Source: Anastrepha obliqua
Lineage: Eukaryota; Arthropoda; Insecta; Diptera; Tephritidae
Assembly (NCBI RefSeq): GCF_027943255.1
Contig: NC_072897.1
Span: forward strand, 61,032,406-61,096,405
Length of the DNA stretch: 64,000 nucleotides
Direction: 5' to 3'
In this document: positions 42,120 through 53,004 of the stretch, one piece after another
Numbering within the stretch: the first letter of the stretch is position 1
Layout of the letters: each line of letters opens with the position of its first letter
Program-made: the position numbers and the translations under genes
The notes under the pieces: model-generated
What the model was told of the DNA's origin: nothing
Databases searched by the model: none
What the model saw: the letters and a program-made list of their open reading frames with translations, nothing else

Positions 42120-43361
42120 ATTAAAATATTTACTTTGTCTTATTCATACTGTTATGAATTTTGTTACGTTAAAATCCAAATAAATCCCTCACATTGATTC
42201 CTCTGATTTCGATCACTACCTAGTCCTGCCATAAGTTCTGTTACAAGTTAAGTCCATTATAGGTATCAAATTATAATCCCTTTTTTAATGACGTTAGTTT
42301 TATTTAATCATGTAAACATTAAAAGTAAAAATTTTTATTCGAAATGGTCAACATTTTCTTTACGGCAAATGACGGTTATGAACACAGGAATATTGCTTTT
42401 TGGCCATAGCTGGGTGGTTTTTGCCTGGTGCTTTGGGCTGGAGCGGAATCTTCCTGGAAGATTCAACGCTTTTCATTGAAAAGAGCACCGCTCAACTGCT
42501 TCACCACGTCTTCTAAAACATCCTCCTTGTACGCTTGTGCCACGGTCTTAATCCGTTTTTCGCAGAAATGAAGAGATGTAACGCCTTTATAAGATATTAC
42601 GGCCTATTACGGAGATGGATGGTGGTCACGCTGAACCCTTAGAATAACATTTTTTGCGTCTTTAGAAGTTGTTGAATCCTATGAACCATTCGAATAAAAT
42701 AAATCCTGTGTTCTTATACACACATGTGTAGAACTTACCGCTTTTGAGAAATATGTTTTACTATGAATACTTTAAGGTTTATCGATTCTTGTTACTTCTG
42801 ATCGTTTTCTGTGTGAAAATAGATGGTCTTTGATTAAAAATAAATATACTTTGTCAAGAATGGCTTTTGACATAGGAAATAAAATCAATTTTTCCACTTC
42901 ATTGGAAAAAAATTGCACTCCTTATTTAACCTTGACCTGATTATACTGATTTATATTTATTCACAGCATTAAAGGGAAATTAATTAAAAAAGAAAAATTA
43001 AAACTCTTTGGAAACACAGCAACTAAAGCAACAAACACAAATAACACTCTATATCATCACTGTCAATAAACTGTTTCTACATTTTGCTTTTCAATTTCTT
43101 TAGAATGTGTTGCAGAGAACGTTAATGTATAGACAAGTCTCAATGACAGGAACGCAGGAACTCGTCACACAAGGACTAATAACCACAGTTACATTTTTCA
43201 CCAAAAGTTAACGGCAAGAGACTGAATTATTTAAATTTAGCAGCAGTCGAGTAGAATTCGTTTGTGATTAGAAACAAAGAATATTAACGCTGTAGACCTG
43301 CTTTTTAATATGATCAATATGTTTGAATTTTTTCGAAATCATGCAAAATTATGAACATATA
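42120..43361. other. Unassigned DNA containing a Tc1/mariner transposase relic
   Basis: On the minus strand about 42590-42390 reads GVTSLHFCEKRIKTVAQAY, then LEDVVKQLSGALF, a stop, and IFQEDSAPAQSTRQ. This is the second catalytic-Asp region of a Tc1/mariner-like transposase (FQxDSAPA). Nothing else of the gene is visible. The rest of the interval shows no recognisable feature. Confidence 0.5.
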
Positions 43362-43470
43362 TTAGGTGCGCAACTAAGTTCCAGGAGTCAATAGGTTTCA
43401 GTGTGAGTCGTGCTCTGATTAGCGTAGGACGTGTTTTTCTTAATACTAAAAGAGCCACTAAAGAAGCAAA
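43362..43470 (+). mobile_element. Mariner 5' end fragment
   Basis: TA followed by TTAGGTGCGCAACTAAGTTC, matching in inverted form the right end of the mariner ending at 53698 (CTTAGCTGCGTACCTAA). The GTCAATAGGTT that follows also recurs at 50953. No transposase code remains. Confidence 0.65.
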
Positions 43471-43537
43471 ATAGCAAAAAGTATAGTGAAGTATTGCGAT
43501 GAGGGCGAAATGTCACCTTCAAAAAAAAATTAAAATC

Positions 43538-44556
43538 ATGGCTAAAGCCAATACCGTGAAGCTTAAAAATGAAAACTTTTGGACACCTCTGCAAGCCCTT
43601 TCTGACTGTGATTCAGACATGGAGATAGGTGCCAACCACTCAAAGCAAAAAAAACCTGAGAAATTTTTATTCCACCTATCAAGGTGCTGGCAATTAGTAG
43701 TGACTATTTACTTAAACTTTTGACTGCAAAAGAAATTAAACATTTCCTTATTAAAAGAATATCAATGGGTGTTAAAATTATTTGTGAAAATATTAATGTG
43801 TATGAGAATGAATTGAGGGAAAATAAACTACAATTTTTTACCCATGGCTTAAAGAGTGATCGCGCATTCAAAGCGGTAATATAGTATACGGCTTAGAAAA
43901 CAAAAGTGCCGAAAACGTCAAAGCCGAGTTAACTTCTCTCGGATTCAAATGCAAAGAAGTAAAAGCAATCATAAAGAATTACAATGATACTGATACTATA
44001 TACGTTGTATATTTTGAAAATGGGACAGTGAGACTTCATGATCTTCGTCGAAATGTAAAATCGCTATTTCAAACGATTACACGATGGGACTACCAGCGAA
44101 AAAAAATACCAACCAACACAATGTCGAAATTGTCAAATGTTCGGTCATGGAGAGCGCGGATGCTTCATTAAAACAAAGTGTTCAAATTGCGCCGGTAAAC
44201 ATAAAACCATAGACTGTACAATTGCGAATAAAGTTCGGTGTGCTAACTGCAATAGCAGCCACAAGTCTACTGATCCGACTTGCCGAAATCGGGCTGCATA
44301 TATGCAAATCAAACAAAAATTCAACAAGATTTCACAAGCACAATTTAAGCTGCAGTTGAACGATGAACAGTTTCCGAAGCTAAAGGCGAAAAGATTACAG
44401 CTGAACCAAAGGCTGCCGACTCCCACAACAACTACGCAGGGCTGGCGCTCTGGAAATAATGCGGCTACTGATAGCGTGTCAAATCATGATTCAATAATAA
44501 AAGGTTTGATCAGTAAGCAGCTTTCTCGTTCCCTCTTGACAAATCAGCTCCCTTAG
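43538..44556 (+). pseudogene. Jockey ORF1 (gag-like), N-terminal and zinc-knuckle part
   Basis: ATG 43538 (NENFWTPLQALSDCDSDMEI). Frameshifts occur near 43670, 43880 and 44090. The middle reads KIICENINVYENELRENK and IYVVYFENGTVRLHDLRRN, a PRE-C2HC-type domain. Three cysteine knuckles follow: CQMFGHGERGC, CSNCAGKHKTIDC and CANCNSSHKSTDPTC. The protein would bind the element RNA. The end of the ORF lies beyond the insertion, at about 45511. Confidence 0.75.
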
Positions 44557-45510
44557 CAATACACTGGGTTGGTAGCTTGAGAAATGTTTAGTAAAAGTGG
44601 AGGAAAAGTAAAATTTGTAGAAAAAACATTTCATTTTCAAAATGGTCTGCTTACGAGCAACAACCCGCTAAAGAGTTTTTATCGGACTATGGTAGTATGA
44701 CATGGAATACATACTGCTTAAGTCAGGACATGATAGAGTAATTGAGGTAATCCGAGATTGATAAAAGGAGAATTTAAAAATCTTTATTTCTTATGATGTG
44801 GTGATTTAGAAGGAATTCATGTTTTGAAAAGAGCATTTCCCAAAGAGTTACGACAGGGAGAATAATGGGATAGTTCCGACGCAATCGATAACATTGCAGA
44901 CCTCATTATGAGAAAGTTGGTATTGACGGTACTTGTTTCCAATGGATGGATGAAGTGTCCAGAGGAGGCTTAGCGAAGTACAGTACCAGCATGAAAAAGC
45001 TCCTCATAAAAACCATCCGCCTTTCGGATTCAGCCTAAAACTGTAGGTCCCTCCATTTGTGGAACAGCAAGACGCATGTCACAAATAGGAGCAGGATCTC
45101 GGCTAAGCACCTAACAGAATTGTAAGCGCCAATTATTTATTTATTTTTAACGAAATAGTTTCATATTGGCAAAACTTTGCAACTTCGTGATCGGTTTTAA
45201 ATTTAAAAATTAATTCACAAAATAAAATCTTGATTTAAGTGAAATAATTTCTTGTTTTAATATCAGACTTGGTAACTTCCGCTAATAACTTCTATTTGTA
45301 CCACTATTTAAATTCAAATATTAATTAAAATTTGTTTTTTAAACCGTTCGTTGTTTGCTTCCATTTAAGTAAAAAAATACTTTTTTGCTACCATTTTTAC
45401 CAAAAAAGGATTTAATTTGTTCCCCTTTATTCACCTTCTTAAATACAACCTTTTGTAAGGGAGTGTCAAAAATCGAATGTCACTAGTGAGCAAACCTTTA
45501 ATAATTGAAT
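44557..45510. other. Foreign DNA splitting Jockey ORF1
   Basis: About 950 bp of AT-rich DNA of unknown origin with a partial plus-oriented SINE (44991-45135, ending AAGCGCCAATTA) in the middle. No ORF or terminal repeat was recognised. Confidence 0.45.
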
Positions 45511-46762
45511 CATGGTGTCAAATTATTGTTTGTTCACGTACGAGGAAATCACTCAACTGACGCTCGATATTATTTCTAAGCTTAAAACATGTACCAGTAA
45601 AGGCCAACAATTTAATATTTAACTCAACTAGCTATTAAATATTTGTACTCAAGTAATAAGTGATGTCTGAACCGGATATAATTTTTTGGAACTGTAGAAG
45701 TATCCGTAATAAGTATTATGAGGTTTTTGATTTTCTATATCAAAACCACATCGACATTTGTTTGCTCAGCGAAACATGGCTCAAAAGCGAGAACAAATTA
45801 TATCATCCACACTATTCGGTCATACGTAGGGATCGACTTATTTCAGCTGGAGGTGGGGTTGCCATCTTAGTCAGGAAAACAATTAATTATTATGAAATAG
45901 AAAATATCAAAACTAAAGTAATTGAAAACGTAGGAATTGAAATTGTTGGTAAAAATAATAGCAAAATTAAGATTTTTATTGTGTACTATCCGGGAGGTTC
46001 ACCAACAAATGATCTGCGTAAATTTTATAAAAAAGACTTAAGACGTCTTTTTAATGTTAAAGAAAGTGTAGTGTGTGGTGATTTCAATAGTAAACATCGT
46101 GAAAGGGGTTGTGTAAGAGCAAATGCTTGGGAAAATATACTCAAAGAATTTTTACCATTTTTTCCAATTACCATTTCTTATTCAGATAATCCTATCTATA
46201 TTCCATCTATGACAAGATCTTCACCGTCAAATCAAGATATTGTATTGACTAACATTCCAACTTACTATACGAGTATACATATATATGTAAGCCAATAGCT
46301 ATTATATATTATAACTAGTATATATCTAAGCCAATAGCTATTAATGAATTGAATTCTGATCATTTGCAAGTAAACTTTAATTTGAAGATGGAGGATCCAT
46401 ATATTTCCAATTTTAACTGGGACTTATCAAATGCTAACTGGTGCTCATATAAGAAGTTTTTAAAAAATGCCCTTCAAAACACATCTACAAATTTAGAGGA
46501 GATTAACTCCAGCGAAGATGTTGGCGAAAATATAAAATTTTTGAGTAGTCAAATAATGAATGCAGTAAGAATTTCAGTCCCTCAGAAAACATCAAAGATT
46601 AATTTTGTTAAACTGCCACCTCATATATTAAATTTGATTAAAATAAGAAATTACTTTCGAAGGCAATGGAGCCACTACTGGCAACAGGAAGAACAGTTAG
46701 AGATATTTAGATTGTCTGGGCTCATACGGAAAGAAGTTTTTCAACATAGGAACAAAGAATAG
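45511..46762 (+). pseudogene. Jockey ORF1 end and ORF2 endonuclease
   Basis: 45520-45650 reads the ORF1 C-terminus (LFTYEEITQLTLDIISKL, then LAIKYLYSSN). ORF2 starts at ATG 45663. The endonuclease has IIFWNCRSIRNKYYEV, ICLLSETWLKSEN, VYYPGGSPTND, VVCGDFNSKHRERGC and QDIVLTNIP. Near 46300 a 17-base piece (TAAGCCAATAGCTATTA) is repeated and the frame shifts. NSDHLQVNF with the catalytic His follows. The linker continues to 46762. Confidence 0.8.
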
Positions 46763-48087
46763 AATAAAAGGATAGGTGAACTAGATACAAGAAGTAAGCC
46801 TTTCTGGAATATAAGCAAAGTTTTAAAATTCGATCAAAACAAAACTATTGTGCTAAGCCACGAAAAAGCAAAGGCATTTGCTCACACTTTCCAAAATAAT
46901 CACAAACCTTCGGAGCACTTAAGCTCTAAACTACATGAAGATGCGGTAAATGAAAAAAATTTTAAAACTGAATTCTCTATATGCTAATACCTCACCAACC
47001 GACTATGTTAAGTGCGAATACATCGATTTATTAATTCAACAAACAGCTCTATGAAAATCCCCAGGTTTAGACGATATAAGGAATATAATGCTTAAGAATT
47101 TGCCTAAAATAACAGTTATTTTCTTGACATTTATTAGATATCAATTCATGTCTTAAGCTTCAGTATTTTCCGGATATATGGAAAACGGCAAAAGTAACTC
47201 CAATGCCAAAACCCGAAAAACCCCCAAATGAAATCGGAAGCTATCGACCAATAAGCCTTTTAAGTAGTCTCGGTAAAATATTCGAGCAAGTACTAAAAGA
47301 TAAATTAACAGCATTTATTAATGAAAATAATGTATTGCAAGTACTAAAAGATAAATTAACAGCATTTATTAATGAAAATAATGTATTGCCTGCTGAACAG
47401 TTTGGATTTAGAAAATTTCACGGTACAACACACCAAATCCAGAGAATTTGCAACCATATAAAATCTAATTTCATTAATAAAAAGTCCACCGCTTTAGTCC
47501 TCTTCGACATTGAAAAAGCCTTTGACTCCGTTTGGCACAATAGATTGATAATTAAACTCATAGATTTTAAATTTCCAATCCAACTTATCAAGATTGTTCA
47601 AAGCTTTCTAAAAAATCGTTATTTCTGTGTCTGTATAAATAATGAATTTTCAGACCTAACGGAAGTTCCAGCTTGTGTCCCTCAAGGATCAGTTATAGGA
47701 CCTATTTTATTTAATATGTATGTGTCTGACGTCCCTAAGTTTGACAACTGCCACTACGCCATGTATGCTGATGATATCGGTATTTTTTATTCGCACAATT
47801 CTGCTCATGACATAGTGAGTAAAATGCAAAGTGCGCTGAATCATATCGCAAGTTATTTTCACAGATGGAAAATAAAACTTAATGTTAGTAAAACGCAAGC
47901 CTTCTTTTTTACCAAAAAAAGAAGTCCATGCAATTTGCCCAGCATAAATCTAAATATTAATAGGCATGATATAAATTGGTCAAACACCGTTAAATATTTG
48001 GGCGTAGTATTAGACAAAAAGCTAATCTTCCGTGATCACATTCACCATATAAATAATAAATATAATATCGCAATCAAAATGCTATAT
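46763..48087 (+). pseudogene. Jockey reverse transcriptase, first part
   Basis: Up to 47200 the RT N-terminus is broken (KPFWNISKVLKFDQNK readable). From 47203: MPKPEKPPNEIGSYRPISLL, a 17-residue tandem duplication, FGFRKFHGTTHQIQRI, VLFDIEKAFDSVWHNRL (first catalytic Asp), PACVPQGSVIGPILF, YAMYADDIGIFYS (catalytic YADD intact) and VKYLGVVLDKKL. It stops at 48087 where the long-inverted-repeat element begins. Confidence 0.85.
47287..47388 (+). repeat. 51-bp perfect tandem duplication within the RT gene
   Basis: The unit starting CAAGTACTAAAAGATAAATT occurs at 47287-47337 and 47338-47388 without a difference. It adds 17 residues in frame, so it happened after the family was made and is recent relative to the other lesions. 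Confidence 0.9.
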
Positions 48088-48341
48088 GGGTAAGGGTGCG
48101 GCCAGAGTGAACGCTGAAAGCCGAGCCGAGATTGTCAGTGCGATAAAGATTGTCAGTGCGATAAAACTGGTTACATACAAGTCAATACAAATAAGCTTGT
48201 GTATAACACAGTAAGCGCCGACAAGAGCAGAGAGCAAAGCCGATGAGTGCGAGAAAACAGTTTCAAAGCGTTTTGCTCGCTTTTTTGGATTGTTGATGTT
48301 TACTTTTTAGTTGTGTTTTTAACACACTTTTATTAGGTCGG

Positions 48342-48383
48342 GTTGTATGTATGTATGTATGTATGTATGTATGTATGCATGTA
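48342..48383. repeat. (TATG)n microsatellite
   Basis: About ten TGTA/TATG units within the Harbinger-type element. Confidence 0.9.
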
Positions 48384-48589
48384 TGGGGAATCTTTGAGCT
48401 TAATTTTCACTGGCTTCTAAAAATCTGATCGACTTGAAATTTTGCACACCTATCAAGGACCGATGACAATGCAATAATTTGATAAAAGTTTTCCATTATC
48501 CTTATTAGGATTGCCAGGATTAATATTTTCTTTTTTTACCTGTGGGCAAAAAGCAAGGTGAATTTGGTTGTAAAATGAAAAATCTTTAT

Positions 48590-49082
48590 TTATTCTTGTA
48601 AATCAATTTCATCCCCTTCAAAATAATCCCCTCTCGATAAAATACACCTATGCCAACGATTTTTCCAATCCCCGAAACATGCCATATAGTCCATTTCCGG
48701 TAATGGCCATCAGCACCTTCTTCGATTCAGCTTCTATCTCCTCAATTGACTCGAAACGCGTTTCCCGGAGTGGTCTTTTGAGTTTTGGGAATAGCCAGAA
48801 GTCACACGGAGCCAAATCAGGCGAATACGATGGTTGCGGAACGATGTGCGTGGCATTTTTGGCGAAATGGTCACGGAGAACGAGTGCAGTGTGAGACATT
48901 ATCATGATGCAAAAACCAAGAGTTGTTGGCTCATAATTCTGGTCTTTTTAGATGAATTGCTTCACGTAAACGACGTATAACGCTTAAACAATATTCCTTA
49001 TTAACAGTTTGGCCAGGTGGAAGGAATCCATAGTGCACCACACCACGAAAATCGCCAATGGAGTGGGGTAGCCGTTTCTCAG
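48590..49082 (-). pseudogene. DD34D mariner transposase fragment
   Basis: Minus strand reading: DFRGVVHYGFLPPGQTVNKE, REAIHLKRPEL, a broken codon, NSWFLHHDNVSHTAL (catalytic Asp; one residue lost), PSYSPDLAPCDFWLFPKLK (third Asp) and DYFEGDEIDLQE at the end. The N-terminal DNA-binding half is missing. It lies inside the Harbinger-type element. Confidence 0.8.
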
Positions 49083-50030
49083 GTTCCCTCCACGAAATAA
49101 ATATAATATAAATCATTATATAAATGATGAAATTCACCAAATTCATTCCTTTTTAGTGTAATTGGATGTTTTCCAAACTCTTTTGTGTTAATAATTGCAT
49201 TAATCACACTAGGAGAAGCAAAATACTCTTCATCAGATGAATCCATTACCGTGTACAGCAATTTTATAAACACAAATGAACAACAAAATTAAATGACATA
49301 AGAGCAAAACACATGGAATAAACAAAATTTCAGCGCTGATTCTCGCATTCACTGTGTTATATACAAATTTTCTTCTCGCATGAAAATAAGCGTCAATAAG
49401 CTCGGCTCGGCTCGGCTCGGCATCAGCGTTCACTCTGGCCGCACCCTAAGGCTTTCTCAAGTGGGCATCAAAATTACCAAAGTGAATATTTTGCGATGAA
49501 ATTCAGCCAGGACTGAGTTCTATCATCCAGAAGCACACTCAGAAAATTTTGTTGTAAAATTCTAAATAGTTTTTTTTCGAAGTTTTTTGCAGCACTTGAA
49601 TAATTATCATATTTCGCGTCTCCGATTACAACGATTTTTCAACTGCAGACTGATAAAGGATGATATTTTCCAAAAACGTTATTTTTGTTCCGAAACTTGA
49701 TGTTTTGTTTTTGTAAAAATTTTTTTTTAATAAACAATTAAAAATTTAACTAATTTCTGCACCTCTGGGATGAAATTTTTTTAAGGATATTAACGTAATA
49801 AACATCTGTGCATTTATGTATGTATTGTATGCATGTACTTTACGAGAAATGTGATAATTATTCAAGCGCTGCAAAAAACTTCGATAGTTAATAAAAAAAA
49901 CTATTTAGAATTTTACAACAAAATTTTCTGAGTGTGCTTCTGGATGATAGAACTCAGTTCTGACTGAATTTCATCGCAAAATATTCACTTTGGTAATTTT
50001 GATGCCCACTTGAGAAAGCCTTACCCATAT

Positions 50031-50303
50031 CCTTTAATCAACAGGAAATCGGAGCTCAGTACTGAAAATAAACTTGTAATATACAAAGTAATTTTCCAAT
50101 CAATTATGCTCTACGCATGTCCTGTATGGGGAACATGTGCAAAAACACATATAAAGACCTTGCAAATACCACAAAATAAGCTTCTGAGAACGATGCTTAA
50201 TTTACCATGGGACTATTCCACAAAACGGTTACACAACGAAAACAAAATAGAAATGATATTCTCACGAATCGAAAAACTTAATGATAAGTTTAATATAATA
50301 TAA
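50031..50303 (+). pseudogene. Jockey reverse transcriptase, C-terminal part
   Basis: Continues in the same frame as 47203-48087 once 1943 bases of insertion are discounted: PLINRKSELSTENKLVIYK, SIMLYACPVWGTCAKTH and LLRTMLNLPWDYSTKRLHNE. It ends at 50303. About 300 bp of AT-rich DNA with no gene follows, up to the SINE at 50601. Confidence 0.8.
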
Positions 50304-50600
50304 AATGTGGTTATTCTAATAACCAATTAATATTAGATCTGGTTCAGCATGTTTAAGTCATCAAATATCTGCATTGTACATGTACATAACTTCCCTTTTC
50401 TTGTTTTCTGTTTTTTCATAAGGGTTTTTATAGTAGTTTTCCCCCCTTAATTTAATTTATATATATTGTTCAACATTATCTTATCGAAAAAGTGTATTTA
50501 AGAATTAAGATAGCGTACACCATATTCTGCAAATTAGGTTTAACCAAAAAAAATTTTATATTGTTCGTTTTGTTTTTACTACTTATATATATATATATAA

Positions 50601-50908
50601 TTGGCGCGTACACCCTTTTTGGGTGTTTGGCCGAGCTCCTCCACTTATTTGTGGTGTGCGTCTTGATGTTGTTCCACAAATGGTGGGACCTACAGTTTCA
50701 AGCCGACTCCGAACGCCAGATATTTTTATGAGGAGCTTTTTCATGGCAGAAATACACTCGGAGGTTTGCCATTGCCTGCCGAGGGGCGACCGCTGTTAGA
50801 AAAATCTTTTATTTTTTTTTATTTATTTATTTTTTTTTTTATTAATTTTGGTTTCACCGAATTCCGAATGGTAATCACGCACCAACCCATTCGGCTACGG
50901 CGGCCGCC
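50601..50908 (-). mobile_element. SINE copy lacking the B box
   Basis: Tail TTGGCGCGTACACCC, body GGCCGAGCTCCTCC, a long T/A run (50807-50842), then TTTCACCGAATTCCGAATGG, where other copies have about 25 extra bases including GATTCGAACC. The head ends CGGCTACGGCGGCCGCC. The missing piece removes the internal promoter B box. Confidence 0.8.
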
Positions 50909-51073
50909 TTAAACTGCTTAATAATAATAAATAAATAAATAATAATTAAAAAGTCAATAGGTTCCGCCTGTAGTGTGTGCTAGTCGATTCTAACATAACC
51001 TAAACGTAATAAACCAGGCCTTCGACACATTAGTGATTTTGTTTTGGTATCATATACTTTTGGTCTTGTGAAA

Positions 51074-52963
51074 ATGTCTGATTTTGTGCCGAATAATCGT
51101 CAATTACGCTACAGAGAGCTAAAAAAGGAAGAGAGACGTATTATCCGACAGAAGAAACGAGAGGCCGAAATACGTGAGTGCGAGGAGCTTGAGATGCTGG
51201 CCAATAGGAACAACGCCCGAAAATTTGACCAGAAAGTTCGGCGGCTTACAGAAGGTTTTAAGACCGGGGCGTTGTCCTGTAAGAACAAAGACGGCGATCT
51301 GGTGACTGACGTACAGAGCAATCTTAAATTATGGAGGGAACACTTCTCGAACCTGTTAAACGGTGACAGCTGCGCATGTCAAAGAGAATGTGAAGATCCC
51401 GATACCCCAATCGTTGACGACGGAATTGTCGTTCCGTTACCCGACCATGACGAGGTGAGAATAGCAATATCACGGCTAAAGAACAACAAAGCCGCGGGCG
51501 CCGACGGACTGCCGGCTGAGCTATTCAAACATGGCGGCGAGGAGCTGGTAAGGTGCATGCATCAGCTCCTATGCAGAATATGGTCGGATGAAAGCATGCC
51601 TGCCGACTGGAATTTAAGTGTGCTCTGCCCAATCCATAAGAAGGGCGATCCTGCAATTTGTGCCAATTACCGCGGGATTAGTCTTCTAAATATCGCCTAT
51701 AAGGTTCTAGCGAGCGTATTGTGTGAAAGGCTGAAGCCCACCGTCAACCAACTGATTGGACCTTATCAGTGTGGCTTCAGACCTGGAAAGTCTACCATCG
51801 ACCAACTATTCACAATACGCCAAATCTTGGAAAAGACCCATGAAAGGAGAATCGACACACACCATCTTTTCGTCGACTTCAAAGCTGCATTCGACAGTAC
51901 GGAAAGGAGTTACCTGTATGCCGCGATGTCTGAATTTGGTATCCCCGCAAAACTAATACGGCTATGTAAGATGACGTTGCTCAACACCAGCAGCGCCGTC
52001 AGAATTGGGAAGGACCTCTCCGAGCCGTTTGATACCAAACGAGGTTTCAGACAGGGTGACTCGCTGTCGTGTGACTTCTTTAACCTGATGTTGGAGAGCA
52101 TCGTACGAGCCGCAGAACTTAATCGCTCAGGCACAATTTTTTATAAGAGCGTACAATTGCTGGCGTATGCCGGTGATATTGACATCATTGGCCTTAACAA
52201 CCGCGCTGTTAGTTCTGCCTTCTCCAAACTGGATAAAGAGGCAAAGCGAATGGGTTTGGTGGTGAACGAGGACAAAACGAAGTACCTCCTGTCTTCAAAC
52301 AAACAGTCGGCGCACTCGCGTATCGGCACCCACGTCACTGTTGACAGTTATAATTTTGAGGTTGTAAAAGACTTCGTGTATTTAGGAACCAGCATTAACA
52401 CCGATAACAATGTCAGCCTTGAAATCCAACGTAGAATCTCTCTTGCCAACAAGTGCTACTTTGGACTAAGTAGGCAATTGAGCAGTAAAGTCCTCTCTCG
52501 ACGAACAAAATTAACACTCTACAAGACTCTCATCATGCCCGTCCTAACGTATGGCGCAGAAGCTTGGACGATGACAACATCCGATGAAGCGACGTTTGGA
52601 GTGTTCGAGAGAAAGATTCTGCGTAAGATTTTTGGACCTTTGTACGTTGGCAACGGCGAATATCGCAGACGATGGAACGATGAGCTGTATGAGCTTTACG
52701 ACGACATAGGCATAGCGCAGCGAATAAAGATCCAGCGGCTACGTTGGCTGGGTCATGTCGTCCGAATGGAAACAAACGCTCCGGCTCTGAAAGTATTCGA
52801 TGCGGTACCAGCTGGTGGTAGCAGAGGAAGAGGAAGGCCTCCTCTGCGTTGGAAAGATGAGGTGGAGAAGGACTTGGCTTCACTTGGTGTGTCCAATTGG
52901 CGCCGGTTAGCACGAGAAAGAAACGACTGGCGCGCTTTGTTAATCTCGGCCAAAATCGCGTAA
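51074..52963 (+). pseudogene. RTE reverse transcriptase fused to a mariner N-terminus; catalytic YADD mutated
   Basis: The open frame begins with the mariner start MSDFVPNNRQLR and passes without a break into RTE sequence (YRELKKEERRIIRQKKR) for 629 codons in total. RT motifs: NKAAGADGLPAELFK, PIHKKGDPAICANYRGISLL, QCGFRPGKSTIDQLF, FVDFKAAFDS (catalytic Asp) and KRGFRQGDSLSCDFFNL. The catalytic box reads YAGD at 52166-52177 instead of YADD, a one-base change that should kill polymerase activity. The C-terminal part has GAEAWTMT and IQRLRWLGHVVRM. There is no endonuclease, because the copy is 5'-truncated. Confidence 0.9.
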
Positions 52964-52990
52964 GCGGTTATCGCGCCAATTAAGAAGAAG
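51109..52990 (+). mobile_element. RTE-type LINE, 5'-truncated, with 14-bp target duplication
   Basis: Flanked by AATCGTCAATTACG at 51095-51108 and 52991-53004, a target-primed insertion into the mariner gene. The 3' end is CGCGCCAATTA followed by an AAG-type tail (TAAGAAGAAG). Length is 1882 bp and covers linker and RT only. Confidence 0.9.
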
Positions 52991-53004
52991 AATCGTCAAT
53001 TACG

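Larger units (their letters stand above)
48094..49446 (-). mobile_element. Harbinger-type DNA element containing a mariner fragment
   Basis: Terminal repeats GGGTGCGGCCAGAGTGAACG and CGTTCACTCTGGCCGCACCC are perfect inverts, extended by GAGCCGAG motifs. The target duplication is TAA (48091-48093 and 49447-49449), as in PIF/Harbinger elements. On the minus strand 49248-49083 encodes a Harbinger nuclease N-terminus: MDSSDEEYFASPSVIN, then FGKHPITLKRNEFGEFHHLY. The rest of the gene is replaced by a mariner fragment. Confidence 0.8.
48088..50026. mobile_element. Long-inverted-repeat (foldback-like) element, split by a Harbinger
   Basis: Ends GGGTAAGGCTTTCTCAAG and CTTGAGAAAGCCTTACCC, with inverted arms of about 180-190 bp (about 49450-49625 plus the first six bases on the left, and about 49838-50026 on the right) and one indel of about 10 bases. 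The target duplication is ATAT (48084-48087 and 50027-50030) within Jockey RT. The Jockey frame matches across it. There is no ORF. Without the Harbinger it is about 580 bp. The family was not recognised. Confidence 0.8.
43471..50400 (+). mobile_element. Jockey-clade non-LTR retrotransposon, decayed, with nested insertions
   Basis: ORF1 with Jockey-type zinc knuckles, ORF2 with APE endonuclease and RT, and no RNase H. ORF1 is split by about 0.95 kb of foreign DNA including a SINE. ORF2 has several frameshifts and is split at 48088-50030 by a long-inverted-repeat element. The 3' end is not well defined. Codon reading places it in the Jockey/Juan group. Confidence 0.8.
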
